DNA of 44,718 bases from positions 1 through 44,718 of the forward strand of contig MVZH01000007.1 in the NCBI GenBank assembly GCA_002068325.1, in the 5' to 3' direction. The first letter of the stretch is position 1. Every line of letters starts with the position of its first letter. The notes under the pieces were generated by a model. It did no database searches and had not been told where the DNA came from. It was given only the letters and a program-made list of their open reading frames with translations. This document shows, piece after piece, positions 15,422-22,631 of this stretch. The translations under genes and the position numbers were made by a program. The stretch is from Lentisphaerae bacterium ADurb.BinA184. Its GTDB lineage: Bacteria; Verrucomicrobiota; Lentisphaeria; Oligosphaerales; MVZH01.

Positions 15422-17209
15422 TCAGAGGTAGAGCAGGTAGGTGAGTGCGACGGCGATCGTGATGAAGAGCACGCTCATCACGCCGCCGGCGCGCAGGTAG
15501 TCGGCGTTGCGGTAGCCGCCCGGCGCCATGAGCAGGGCGTTGACCTGGTGGGTCGGCAGCAGGAACGAATTGGAGGCGCAGACGGCAACCAGGAGGGCCA
15601 GGGCGCGGGGCGACAGGCCCGTGGCGCCGCCGATGGCCACCACCAGGGGCACGAGGAGGACGGTCGCCGCGACGTTGGACATGAACAGCGAGAAGAGCGT
15701 CGCGAGGACGGCGATTCCCGTGAGGATCAGCAGCGGGTGTCCTCCCGCCAGCACGCGCATCATCTGGCCGGCCAGGAAGGCCGCCCCGCCGCTCTTTTCC
15801 ATGGCGATGCCCAGGGGGATCAGGCCGGCCAGCAGGAAGACGGTGCGCCAGTCCACGGCCTGGTAGGCCTCGTCGATCGTCAGGACGCGCAGGAGGATCA
15901 TGGCCAGCACGCCGCTGAAGAGAGCCAGGCCGAGGTTCACGCCGGCCAGGGCCAGGGCGATGGCCCCGACCCCGCAGAGCACGGCCGGCAGCGGGCGTGC
16001 GTGCCTTCCGCCGCCGTCGTCGGGCAGAGGGGTGAGCAGCCGGAAGTCGGGGCTGGCGGCGAGGGTGCGGATGTGCGCGCAGGGGCCGAAGACGATCATC
16101 GCCGACCCGGCCTGGAGGGGGACGTCCGAGAAGTCGTCGCGCCGGGTGGCGTCACGGTCGAGGAGGAGGACGGGTTCGACGCCGTAGTGTTTGCGCAGCT
16201 CGAGTTGGCGCAGGGTACTCCCGGCCACTGCGGCGCCCGGGGGGACGATCAGCTCGGCGAAGACGGCGCAGGGTGGCAGGCCGTGGTCGTCATCGTCCGC
16301 GGGCAGGGGGGCCAGGCCGTGGTCGGCGGCGAAGCGGCGGAAGGCCTCCGCGTCGCCCATCAGGATCAGTTCCTGGCCCGCGGCGAAGGGCAGATGGCGC
16401 CAGGGGGCGTAGGTGACGTCGCCGTCCTGGACGATGGCGAGGAGGTTGAGCCCGTACCGGCGCCACAGATCAACCGACTCGCGGGTCTGGCCGGCCAGTG
16501 CGCTGCCCGCGGGGACGCGGGCGCGGAGGATGGTCTCGGGCAGGCCCCAGGTTTCGATCAGCTCGCGTTGCGGCGAGGGGCGCGTCTCGCCCGGCCGCCC
16601 GGCCGGGAGGATGACATGGCCGAGAAGCATGAAGCAGAGCAGTCCGCCGGCCAGAAGTGCAAGCCCGAGGGGGGTGACGCTGAACAGGCCGTAGGCCGGC
16701 TGGCCGGCCTGGCGCAGCAGGTCGTTGAGGATGATGAGGGGGCCTGAGCCGACGAGGGTCAGGGTGCCGCCGAGGATCGCCGCGAAGCCCATCGGCATCA
16801 GCAGCCGCGACAACGGCACCCGCGCGCGCTGGGAGATGCGGTGCATGACCGGCAGGAAGAGCGCCGCCGCGCCGATGTTCTGCATGAAGGCGGAGATCAG
16901 CCCGACCGTGCCGGCGATCAGCGCCAGGATGCGCGACTCCTTCGCGCCGGCCAGGCGCAGGATGGGGCGGGTCAGGCGCGACATCACGCCCGAGCGCTCA
17001 ACGCCGTCGCTGAGGATCATCACGGCCAGCACGGAGACGACCGCGTTGCCGGCCAGCCCGGAGAAGGCCTCCGCCGGCGTGATGGCGCCCAGCCAGGGCA
17101 GCAGGAGCATGACCGCAATGGCGATCACGTCCACCCGCAGGGCCTCGGTGACGAACAGGATGACCGTCAGCGCGAGGACGGCCAGCACCGTGGCGATCTC
17201 AAGCGTCAT
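15422..17209 (-). CDS. SLC13/DASS-family permease with two RCK_C domains
   Basis: A 595-residue secondary transporter. Hydrophobic spans occupy roughly residues 1-190 and 400-595, and the hydrophilic centre (~210-380) holds two TrkA_C/RCK_C-type regions (around RVPAGSALAGQTRESV and IVPPGAAVAGSTLRQLEL). This layout is typical of SLC13 permeases for sulfate or di- and tricarboxylates. The VGSGPLIILND and SNVAATVLLVPLVVA segments are the paired substrate motifs. Substrate cannot be read from sequence; the neighbouring sulfur genes make sulfate or another sulfur anion plausible. ATG 17209 is the first codon of the first span. Confidence 0.82.
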   Translation of the reverse strand: MTLEIATVLAVLALTVILFVTEALRVDVIAIAVMLLLPWLGAITPAEAFSGLAGNAVVSVLAVMILSDGVERSGVMSRLTRPILRLAGAKESRILALIAGTVGLISAFMQNIGAAALFLPVMHRISQRARVPLSRLLMPMGFAAILGGTLTLVGSGPLIILNDLLRQAGQPAYGLFSVTPLGLALLAGGLLCFMLLGHVILPAGRPGETRPSPQRELIETWGLPETILRARVPAGSALAGQTRESVDLWRRYGLNLLAIVQDGDVTYAPWRHLPFAAGQELILMGDAEAFRRFAADHGLAPLPADDDDHGLPPCAVFAELIVPPGAAVAGSTLRQLELRKHYGVEPVLLLDRDATRRDDFSDVPLQAGSAMIVFGPCAHIRTLAASPDFRLLTPLPDDGGGRHARPLPAVLCGVGAIALALAGVNLGLALFSGVLAMILLRVLTIDEAYQAVDWRTVFLLAGLIPLGIAMEKSGGAAFLAGQMMRVLAGGHPLLILTGIAVLATLFSLFMSNVAATVLLVPLVVAIGGATGLSPRALALLVAVCASNSFLLPTHQVNALLMAPGGYRNADYLRAGGVMSVLFITIAVALTYLLYL

Positions 17210-17461
17210 CTGCGTATCCGCCCCTTGGATGCCTTTCCGCCCTCATGGCCGCGGGCCTGCAGGGAAGTGGCACCGCGGGACGGGGAGGCGTCCGCAACGG
17301 TTTACACGGACGGCCCGGCAAGTCAACGTCCTGAGGCGGCCTGCGGCGTCCGCGGCGGCCGGCACCCCGGCTGCCTGTCGAGGAGCGTGCTGGAGCATTG
17401 CCTGCCAGCCGGCCCCGCAACCGATCTTGGGGAGAGAGATTTCTCGCGCATGCCGCAGACC
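17210..17461. other. Intergenic region with clustered GGACG/CGTCC half-sites
   Basis: No gene is supported between the SLC13 permease (minus) and the small peptide (plus). GGACG at 17278-17282 and 17308-17312 alternates with CGTCC at 17289-17293, 17327-17331 and 17347-17351. This lies 111-184 bases upstream of the sigma-54 promoter at 17462 and could be its activator site. The half-sites are only five bases in GC-rich DNA, so chance is a real alternative. Confidence 0.3.
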
Positions 17462-17477
17462 TGGCATGTCTTATGCT
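17462..17477 (+). promoter_or_regulatory. Sigma-54 promoter of the 39-residue peptide gene
   Basis: TGGCATGTCTTATGCT has GG-N10-GC spacing and matches 10 of 12 informative consensus positions. The predicted start of transcription is near 17488, 30 bases before the ATG. Confidence 0.65.
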
Positions 17478-17517
17478 ATTAAACCGTCATGTCCGCGAAC
17501 AAGAAAGGAGTCCTGCG

Positions 17518-17637
17518 ATGAAATGGTTTCTTCTGGCTTGCCTAGTGATGGTGGCTGCGAGTGCTGCGTTTGCCGGCGGCGACAAGGTTCACGGGGACAA
17601 GGGTCAGGGCAAGGTCGTGCAGGTCGTAGGCCCGTAA
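17518..17637 (+). CDS. Small secreted peptide, 39 residues
   Basis: A 39-residue protein with a clear signal peptide: MKWFLLACLVMVAASAAFA, likely cut after AFA, leaving a mature peptide of 20 residues that starts GGDKVHGDKGQGKVVQV. The mature part is polar, with Lys/Asp/Gly repeats (GDKVH, GDKGQ) and no Cys. GAAAGGAG lies 7 bases before the ATG, a sigma-54 promoter lies 41 bases upstream and a strong hairpin follows 26 bases after the stop. A complete transcription unit for so short a product argues it is a real gene. I do not recognise a family; a signal, a periplasmic metal or polymer binder and a cell-surface component are all possible. Confidence 0.6.
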   Translation: MKWFLLACLVMVAASAAFAGGDKVHGDKGQGKVVQVVGP

Positions 17638-17663
17638 TCCGTCCCCGGTGAGGTCAGGCCGGC

Positions 17664-17703
17664 GACAGATGCCCGCAGGCATGGGTGCCCGCGGGCATTT
17701 GTC
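17664..17703 (+). terminator. Hairpin terminator after the small peptide gene
   Basis: GACAGATGCCCGC (17664-17676) pairs with GCGGGCATTTGTC (17691-17703) at 12 of 13 positions around a 14-base loop. It follows the stop by 26 bases. No uninterrupted T tract follows, but the stem is long. Confidence 0.6.
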
Positions 17704-17707
17704 TGTC

Positions 17708-17825
17708 GAGACGCTTGCAGAACCCCTGCATGAGTGGCCGGGACGGAGCCCGGCCCTCCATCGCCCCCGAGAAGACCCGTGGTTTGCCGTGCTGGAGTCG
17801 TCCGCGGGGGGGCTGCAAGCGGCTC
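17708..17825. repeat. Dispersed intergenic element with inverted ends, copy 2
   Basis: A 118-base shorter relative of the element at 10583-10835. It begins GAGACGCTTGCAGAACCC and ends in the inverted form of a similar sequence (GGGGCTGCAAGCGGCTC). It shares TGGCCGGGACGGAGCC and GGCCCTCCATCG inside the left end, and GTCGTCCGCGGGGG near the right end. The hairpin-bearing middle of copy 1 is absent. Non-coding. Confidence 0.6.
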
Positions 17826-17867
17826 TTTCTTGAGGAACGACCGCTCTCGCCGACGCCACACGGCGGA

Positions 17868-18872
17868 TCAGGGAGCCGGTTGGCGGGCGGCCCGTCGTCG
17901 CAACGCGAGCAGGCTGGTTGCGAGGATGACGACCGCCGTGCCTGGCTCGGGGACGACTCCGGGGAGGATCCAGCCGATGTCCTCGAAGACCCCCCATTCG
18001 AGGCTGGAGAGGGTGCGGTTGTACTGGCCGGGGGCGATCGAGTAGCTCATCACGTAGGACGCGAACTGGGCTTCGTTGAGATGGGCGAGGCTGGAGCCGG
18101 GGGCAAACGTCAAGGGCGCGTAGATGGGAACGTCATTGCCGCCGTAGGCCGCCCTGGCGTTGCCGCCCACGAAGTACACCGGGTTGTCAACCTGGTTGAA
18201 GTTCCCCGGCTCGCCAGTGGTGCCAACCTCAGGGGCGTTGCCGGCCGAGTCGCGCAAGAAGCTGTCCCAGTTGGTGATGCCGCCCGTCGACCAGGTGTCG
18301 GTGCCGCTCTGGTAGGTGCTGACTCCAAAGCCGAATGTGTGGGCAAACTCGTGGACGACGACCGACCGGAAGTCGATCTCGGTTGATATGGGGGCTTCCG
18401 TGCCGATGTTCCAGGTATACGGGCTGGTGAAAGACTGGTTGAACTGCAGGGCCGAGTCATACTTGTTCTGCTGAGGCGGCCCCGGCTGTGACAGGTTCTC
18501 GCCGTCGCGCCAGACCCACTCGGCGTAGGTGCCGGCGACGGTGCCGTCTGCCTCGATGGGATTCAAGGATTGTCCGATCGCGCCGCCCCCCAGCGTCCCC
18601 CAGAACAGGTCAATCTGAACCGGCCGGGCCTCGGGGTTGAGGAACGTGTCGGTATATGTCTGCGCCATGATCTTGACGGCATCGATCTCGGCCGCCGTCC
18701 AGTCCTTTGTACCCGTCCAGTAGCCGACGTCGCCCTCATTGAAAAACTCAAGGGTGAGCGGACCGACGGTATGGGTGACAGGGGTGGCGCCGCCGGGCGG
18801 CACCGTCAGCCAGCACAGGCTCAGGAGAACAGAGGCGGGCGCTGCGCAGAGGCTTACCCTTCGGAGTTGCAT
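17868..18872 (-). CDS. PEP-CTERM secreted zinc metalloprotease-like protein
   Basis: A 334-residue exported protein. Residues 1-~29 are a signal peptide. The zinc motif is VVHEFAHTFGFG (His174, Glu175, His178); a Met-turn-like YVMSYS follows near residue 273. Position 184, where metzincins have the third His, is Val; His264 in SLAHLNEAQF is a possible third ligand. The C-terminus is a PEP-CTERM sorting signal: VPEPGTAVVILATSLLAL and then RRRAAR, so an exosortase should process it. I chose ATG 18872, the start of the signal peptide; the frame runs back to 19004 without support. A surface or matrix protease is the best reading. Confidence 0.75.
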   Translation of the reverse strand: MQLRRVSLCAAPASVLLSLCWLTVPPGGATPVTHTVGPLTLEFFNEGDVGYWTGTKDWTAAEIDAVKIMAQTYTDTFLNPEARPVQIDLFWGTLGGGAIGQSLNPIEADGTVAGTYAEWVWRDGENLSQPGPPQQNKYDSALQFNQSFTSPYTWNIGTEAPISTEIDFRSVVVHEFAHTFGFGVSTYQSGTDTWSTGGITNWDSFLRDSAGNAPEVGTTGEPGNFNQVDNPVYFVGGNARAAYGGNDVPIYAPLTFAPGSSLAHLNEAQFASYVMSYSIAPGQYNRTLSSLEWGVFEDIGWILPGVVPEPGTAVVILATSLLALRRRAARQPAP

Positions 18873-18951
18873 CCGACAGTCACTCCAGCTTGACGCACCT
18901 GCCCATTGTGACTCGGCGTGGGACTGGCCACCTGACACCCCCGGCGTCTGG

Positions 18952-19338
18952 CTACTTCGCCGTGACCACGCAGCTCGCGGCGAACGCCGTGTCCTCATCA
19001 GCATCGTCGTCGTACAGACCGGTCAGTGTCAACGTCACCTCGCCGGGGTCGAGAGCCAAGTCAGCGACGGCGAACTTGGCCACCAAGTGTCCGCAGTTGT
19101 CGACCCCGAGTCCCGTCGGCGCGACCCCGTTCAGCGCAACCGTGGCGAGATCAACGTCGGTGGCAGGAATGTTGGTGTGGATGGTGAGGGTGGTTACCTT
19201 GGCGAGGACGATCATTTGGGGCGACGCCATCATGGCGGGCAGGTCGCCATCGACCGCGCTGTTCGCCATGACCGTTCCGACGAGTCCCAGCCCGACAACC
19301 CCAGAGAGCGCCAGAACACCCAGAAACGTCTTTTTCAT
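18952..19338 (-). CDS. Small secreted protein, sigma-54 controlled
   Basis: A 128-residue protein with signal peptide MKKTFLGVLALSGVVGLGLV..GTVMA, cleaved before NSAVDG. The mature ~103 residues read as alternating beta strands (MIVLAKVTTLTIHTNIP, HLVAKFAVADL, VTLTLTGLYDD), suggesting a compact Ig- or cohesin-like sandwich, with two Cys (in DNCGHL and AASCVV) that may form a disulfide. No named family recognised. AGGAGAC precedes the ATG. It is transcribed from the sigma-54 promoter at 19407-19422, divergently from the pseudopilin-FecR operon, so the two are probably co-regulated. It could be the secreted ligand or output of that system (inference). Confidence 0.7.
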   Translation of the reverse strand: MKKTFLGVLALSGVVGLGLVGTVMANSAVDGDLPAMMASPQMIVLAKVTTLTIHTNIPATDVDLATVALNGVAPTGLGVDNCGHLVAKFAVADLALDPGEVTLTLTGLYDDDADEDTAFAASCVVTAK

Positions 19339-19406
19339 CTTCGGTCTCCTTGTCTAGTGTCAGTGCGCTTCCCGAACCGCCGGGACCGCAACCGCGATGG
19401 GGGGAA

Positions 19407-19422
19407 AGCAGACCGCGTGCCA
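19407..19422 (-). promoter_or_regulatory. Sigma-54 promoter of the small secreted protein
   Basis: On the minus strand TGGCACGCGGTCTGCT matches 11 of 12 informative consensus positions with GG-N10-GC spacing, the best site in the window. Transcription would start near 19396, about 58 bases before the ATG at 19338. Confidence 0.75.
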
Positions 19423-19564
19423 GCGCGGTCACAGGAGTTCGAAAAGCTGTGCCGCCGGCACCGCCCGTCAGGCCATCACCTGCCGAATCGGAACACAACC
19501 CGCCGACGCAAAGGGCGTTCGGGGATCAGCACGCCGTTCGGTGGGGCGCGAACGCCACACAAGA

Positions 19565-19595
19565 GTGGCACCTGCGATGCCACAAAACGGTGGCA
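19565..19595. promoter_or_regulatory. Candidate shared enhancer between divergent sigma-54 promoters
   Basis: GTGGCA (19565-19570), TGCCAC (19578-19583) and GTGGCA (19590-19595) alternate in orientation, spaced by 7 and 6 bases. The cluster lies about 143 bases upstream of the minus promoter (19407-19422) and 183 bases upstream of the plus promoter (19778-19793), a range typical of NtrC-family activator sites. One site could serve both. The rest of the 19339-19882 gap has no supported gene. Confidence 0.55.
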
Positions 19596-19777
19596 TTCCG
19601 GCGGACGAGCCTCAGCACGTGCGGGCGCCGCCTGATCCTCTCCCAAGGGTGTGATCCGCGTGCAGCAAGGCCCTCCCTGCCTTTGCAGGACGCACCGCCG
19701 GAGAAGTCGGCCGGGCAGTGGCGGCGGCCGAGCGCCGGCAACCGCTGACCGGCTCGCACGGCATCCCCGGCCAGCCT

Positions 19778-19793
19778 TGGCACCCCGCGTGCT
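19778..19793 (+). promoter_or_regulatory. Sigma-54 promoter of the pseudopilin-FecR operon
   Basis: TGGCACCCCGCGTGCT matches 10 of 12 informative consensus positions with GG-N10-GC spacing. Transcription would start near 19804, leaving a leader of about 79 bases before the ATG at 19883. Confidence 0.7.
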
Positions 19794-19882
19794 ATATTCC
19801 AGGCCAGTCCCCTGCACGGGGCGGCGGGGCACGACGACCATCTGCCCGCGGCCAGAACCAACTGGGGGCGGGGCGGTTCAAG

Positions 19883-20773
19883 ATGGGAGAGATGGCCCCA
19901 GTATCAGGCGAGCACGAGATGGGATGCGGTGGCAAACAGCGGTTCTCCCTGGTCGAGCTGCTTGTTACGGCGGCCATCGTCGCCCTGTTGCTCGTCGTCT
20001 TGCTGGGGGCGGTTCAGAAGGCGCGCAGTGTGGCGAACGCAACGGCCTGCCTGTCCAACCTTCGCGCGGTCGCCGTGGCGCTGATGTCCTACCGATCCGA
20101 CAACGGCGGCCTCCCGCTGGACGGCCTCTCCCAAGTACTGGCTCCCCATGGCCTGCTCGAGCGAAGCCTGCACTGTCCGATGACGGGACATCACTACGAG
20201 CGTTTCTATGTGGCGAGGCGGGGGACAGTCTACGAGCGGGACTACCTGATCGGTTGTCCCGATCACCGCGACGGCGGCCGCGCTCTCGCTGTCTTTGATG
20301 ACGGGGCCGTCTTTTCCGGCAAGTCCGGGCCTGTGAACTGGGAGGGGCACTCCGTACTACCCGGCGATCTGGTCACCGGGGGGGAACTGCAGTTCGAGGA
20401 TGGCAGCGTCGCCGTGCTGTCACTCGGAACCAGAGCCTATGTCGCCGCGTCCTTCCGCGCAGGGGATGGGGTGCCACACACCATCGTTCGCGTGCCCTGT
20501 GACAACGGCAACTGTGCGCTGGACGTGACCGTCGCCGAGGGAGCCCGTTTCGAGGTGGTCACGCCCGCCGCCATTGCCGCAGCCGGCGGTGCGCGGTTCC
20601 GGGTCAGGGCGGTCTCTTCCAGCAGCATGTTCCAGACTCATGTGGACGTCGTCTCGGGCCGCGTCAAAGTCCTCGCACGCTCAGGACAGGGGGGGATTCT
20701 CGGCCCAGGCCAGAGCATGACCTCGGCGGAACCCTCCGGCGGTGTGCCAAGGGACTTCAGCCCCGGCCCTTGA
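19883..20773 (+). CDS. Pseudopilin-like protein fused to a FecR-like domain
   Basis: A 296-residue protein. A type IV pilin-like N-terminus (FSLVELLV, residues 21-28, with the conserved Glu at +5) runs into a hydrophobic helix to about residue 45. The residue before Phe21 is Arg, not the usual Gly, as in many PVC pseudopilins. A short pilin-type segment follows (ATACLSNLRAVAVALMSYR). Residues ~155-280 resemble a FecR domain: SVLPGDLVTGGELQFEDGS, a central FEVVTPAAI strand, then VSGRVKVLARSG and LGPGQSM. FecR domains relay periplasmic signals to regulators. Next come a histidine kinase and a sigma-54 activator. ATG 19883 was chosen; ATG 19919 is nearer the pilin motif and is possible. Confidence 0.7.
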   Translation: MGEMAPVSGEHEMGCGGKQRFSLVELLVTAAIVALLLVVLLGAVQKARSVANATACLSNLRAVAVALMSYRSDNGGLPLDGLSQVLAPHGLLERSLHCPMTGHHYERFYVARRGTVYERDYLIGCPDHRDGGRALAVFDDGAVFSGKSGPVNWEGHSVLPGDLVTGGELQFEDGSVAVLSLGTRAYVAASFRAGDGVPHTIVRVPCDNGNCALDVTVAEGARFEVVTPAAIAAAGGARFRVRAVSSSSMFQTHVDVVSGRVKVLARSGQGGILGPGQSMTSAEPSGGVPRDFSPGP

Positions 20774-20889
20774 TGCGAGAGGCTTCCCCACCTGCCCGCG
20801 AACCCGCGTCGCAGTGTGCGTGGGTCTCAGGCGCCACGAAGTCGGCGGGATCTCTCGAACGTGCGGCGAACCGGGGCCAAGGGAAATCC

Positions 20890-22356
20890 ATGGAAAAGGC
20901 CACTGAGGCAAGAGCCGGCGGCACCTCGTCGGTGAAGGCGCTCGGCCTTCGGTACGCGCTGACCGTCTGCGCCGTGACGGTGCCCGCCGCGAGCCTGGTG
21001 GTCTGGATGAGCGCCCAGTTCAGGGCGCGGGAGTTCGCCGAGCGCGCGGCGGCCCGCGCGCAGATCGTCGGCGCGGTGCTCAGCCGTGAACTGCAGGAGA
21101 CGGCTCTGGGGCAGGGCGACGGGCGGCTGCGTACGCGACTCAACCATCTCCAGCAGTCTCACGAGGTCAGCGGCCTCTGGGTCTACGGGCGCCACGGCCA
21201 GTTGGTGTGGACCAGCGCGGCCGGCCCTCCGGACAAGCCGCTCCTGCATCATTTCTCCGACCTCATTCGCGACGGGCGATCCACGACGCATACCGTGTTC
21301 CGCGGATCCCCGGTCACCGCGGCCGTGCTGCCCATTCCCAGCCATGATGGGAGCCTGAGCGGCTATCTGGGCGTGGCCTACGACCGTTCCGAACTGCGGC
21401 AGAAGATGCTCGCGGATGCTTCGCTCGCGGCAGTCTTCATGGTCACCCTGGTGGTGACCGGGCTGCTCATGGGATGGCGGATCAGCGGCCTGCTGGCCGC
21501 GCGGCTGGACGTGCTTCGGGAGGGCATCCGCCGGGTCACAGGCGGAGACTTCGCCGCCCGGCTCAACGTCCCGCCCGAACGCGAGCTGGCGGAGATCACC
21601 GACAGTTTCAACGCCATGACCTTGGAGCTGCAGTCCTACCGCCGCCAAGTCGCCGAGAACGAGGCGCAGCTGGAACGCCGTGTTGCAGAGGCCCGCCGCG
21701 ACCTCGAGCGCAGCCACCGCGAACTTGCGCAGGCCGAACGCATGGCCGCCGTCGGTGAACTGGCCGCTGACGTGGCTCACGAAATCGCCAACCCGCTGAC
21801 CGCCATCCATATCCGGGCGCAACTGCTTCAGGACAAGGCGCCGGACGCGGCGTGGCGCGATGCCCTGCAGCAGATTCTCGACCAGTCCTTCCGCTGTCAA
21901 GTGACGTTGCGTAGCCTGGTATCGTACGGACGGGCCGAGGCGCGTGAGTGCGAGACCATCAACCTGGCCGAGTTGCTCCGGCATTGCGCCGAGCTGGCCG
22001 TTCCGGGCGGGCATGGCGGCGGAATCCGCCTGGCTCTTCAGCCGGATCTCCCGCGCGTTCAGGGGGATCCAAGCCAGCTCGAACATGTCTTCCTTCGCCT
22101 GTTTGACATGGCCACACGGTTGCGACCGGCAGAGATCCCCGTCGAGGTGGCCGCACGGACGGACGGGGCGATGGTCGAGGCCAGCCTTCGCATCCCGGCG
22201 TCGGCCACGGCGGCACCGCCACCGCCTATGGGGGGGATGGCCCTCTGCCGAGCCTTGATCCGTGACCACGGCGGCGCTATCGAGACGGTCACCGGCGAGG
22301 CCGACGGCATGCGATGGACGGTGCGACTACCCAGCGCATCGCCCGACACCGACTGA
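20890..22356 (+). CDS. Sensor histidine kinase with degenerate ATP-binding domain
   Basis: A 488-residue membrane kinase. TM1 is ~20-40, a periplasmic sensor spans ~41-176 (with a PAS/CHASE-like WVYGRHGQLVWTS), TM2 is ~177-199, a HAMP linker and coiled coil run to ~285, and the H-box is DVAHEIANPLTAI (His297). The catalytic domain is degraded: the N-box reads VFLRLFDMATR where LLNLLxNA is expected, no DxGxG motif is visible, and only a G2-like MGGMALCRALIRDHGGAI remains. ATP binding is therefore doubtful, so it may act as a phosphatase or be phosphorylated by another kinase. It follows the pseudopilin-FecR gene by 116 bases and precedes the sigma-54 activator. AAGGGA precedes ATG 20890. Confidence 0.78.
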   Translation: MEKATEARAGGTSSVKALGLRYALTVCAVTVPAASLVVWMSAQFRAREFAERAAARAQIVGAVLSRELQETALGQGDGRLRTRLNHLQQSHEVSGLWVYGRHGQLVWTSAAGPPDKPLLHHFSDLIRDGRSTTHTVFRGSPVTAAVLPIPSHDGSLSGYLGVAYDRSELRQKMLADASLAAVFMVTLVVTGLLMGWRISGLLAARLDVLREGIRRVTGGDFAARLNVPPERELAEITDSFNAMTLELQSYRRQVAENEAQLERRVAEARRDLERSHRELAQAERMAAVGELAADVAHEIANPLTAIHIRAQLLQDKAPDAAWRDALQQILDQSFRCQVTLRSLVSYGRAEARECETINLAELLRHCAELAVPGGHGGGIRLALQPDLPRVQGDPSQLEHVFLRLFDMATRLRPAEIPVEVAARTDGAMVEASLRIPASATAAPPPPMGGMALCRALIRDHGGAIETVTGEADGMRWTVRLPSASPDTD

Positions 22357-22631
22357 TCTCGGCCCTTGCGCCGGGTTCCCGCCGAGCGGGAGGACGCGGC
22401 CCTGGGTTCCTCGTTCACCCCATGCGTGGATGTCTGGAACGGCACGAGGTGCTGGGGCACCAGGCAGGCGACAGTCGGATTCGCCCAGCTCAGGCGCACG
22501 TCCCCCACCCTCGCGCCGGCGCGAGAAGTCGGCGCGGCCGGCCCCGTCCGGACACCGACCCACCGGCGCCCCACCAGGTCGAGGGGGGGCCGTTCATTTG
22601 CCGTGCCGCAGGTGTGGCGGTACATTCTGGC
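22357..22631 (+). other. Non-coding gap between kinase and activator genes
   Basis: This 275-base gap is long for a two-component operon. It holds a small palindrome, GGTGC-TGGG-GCACC at 22448-22461, and no convincing promoter of either sigma class. The activator frame is open back to 22314, but the REC domain begins at 22632. The activator may be read through from the kinase or have an unrecognised promoter. Confidence 0.4.

Noticed and set aside
18915-18930. Possible sigma-54 site (minus, TGGCCAGTCCCACGCC) before the metalloprotease gene
   Set aside because: The GG-N10-GC spacing is present but CACG and TTGC are not matched; such sites are expected by chance in GC-rich DNA.
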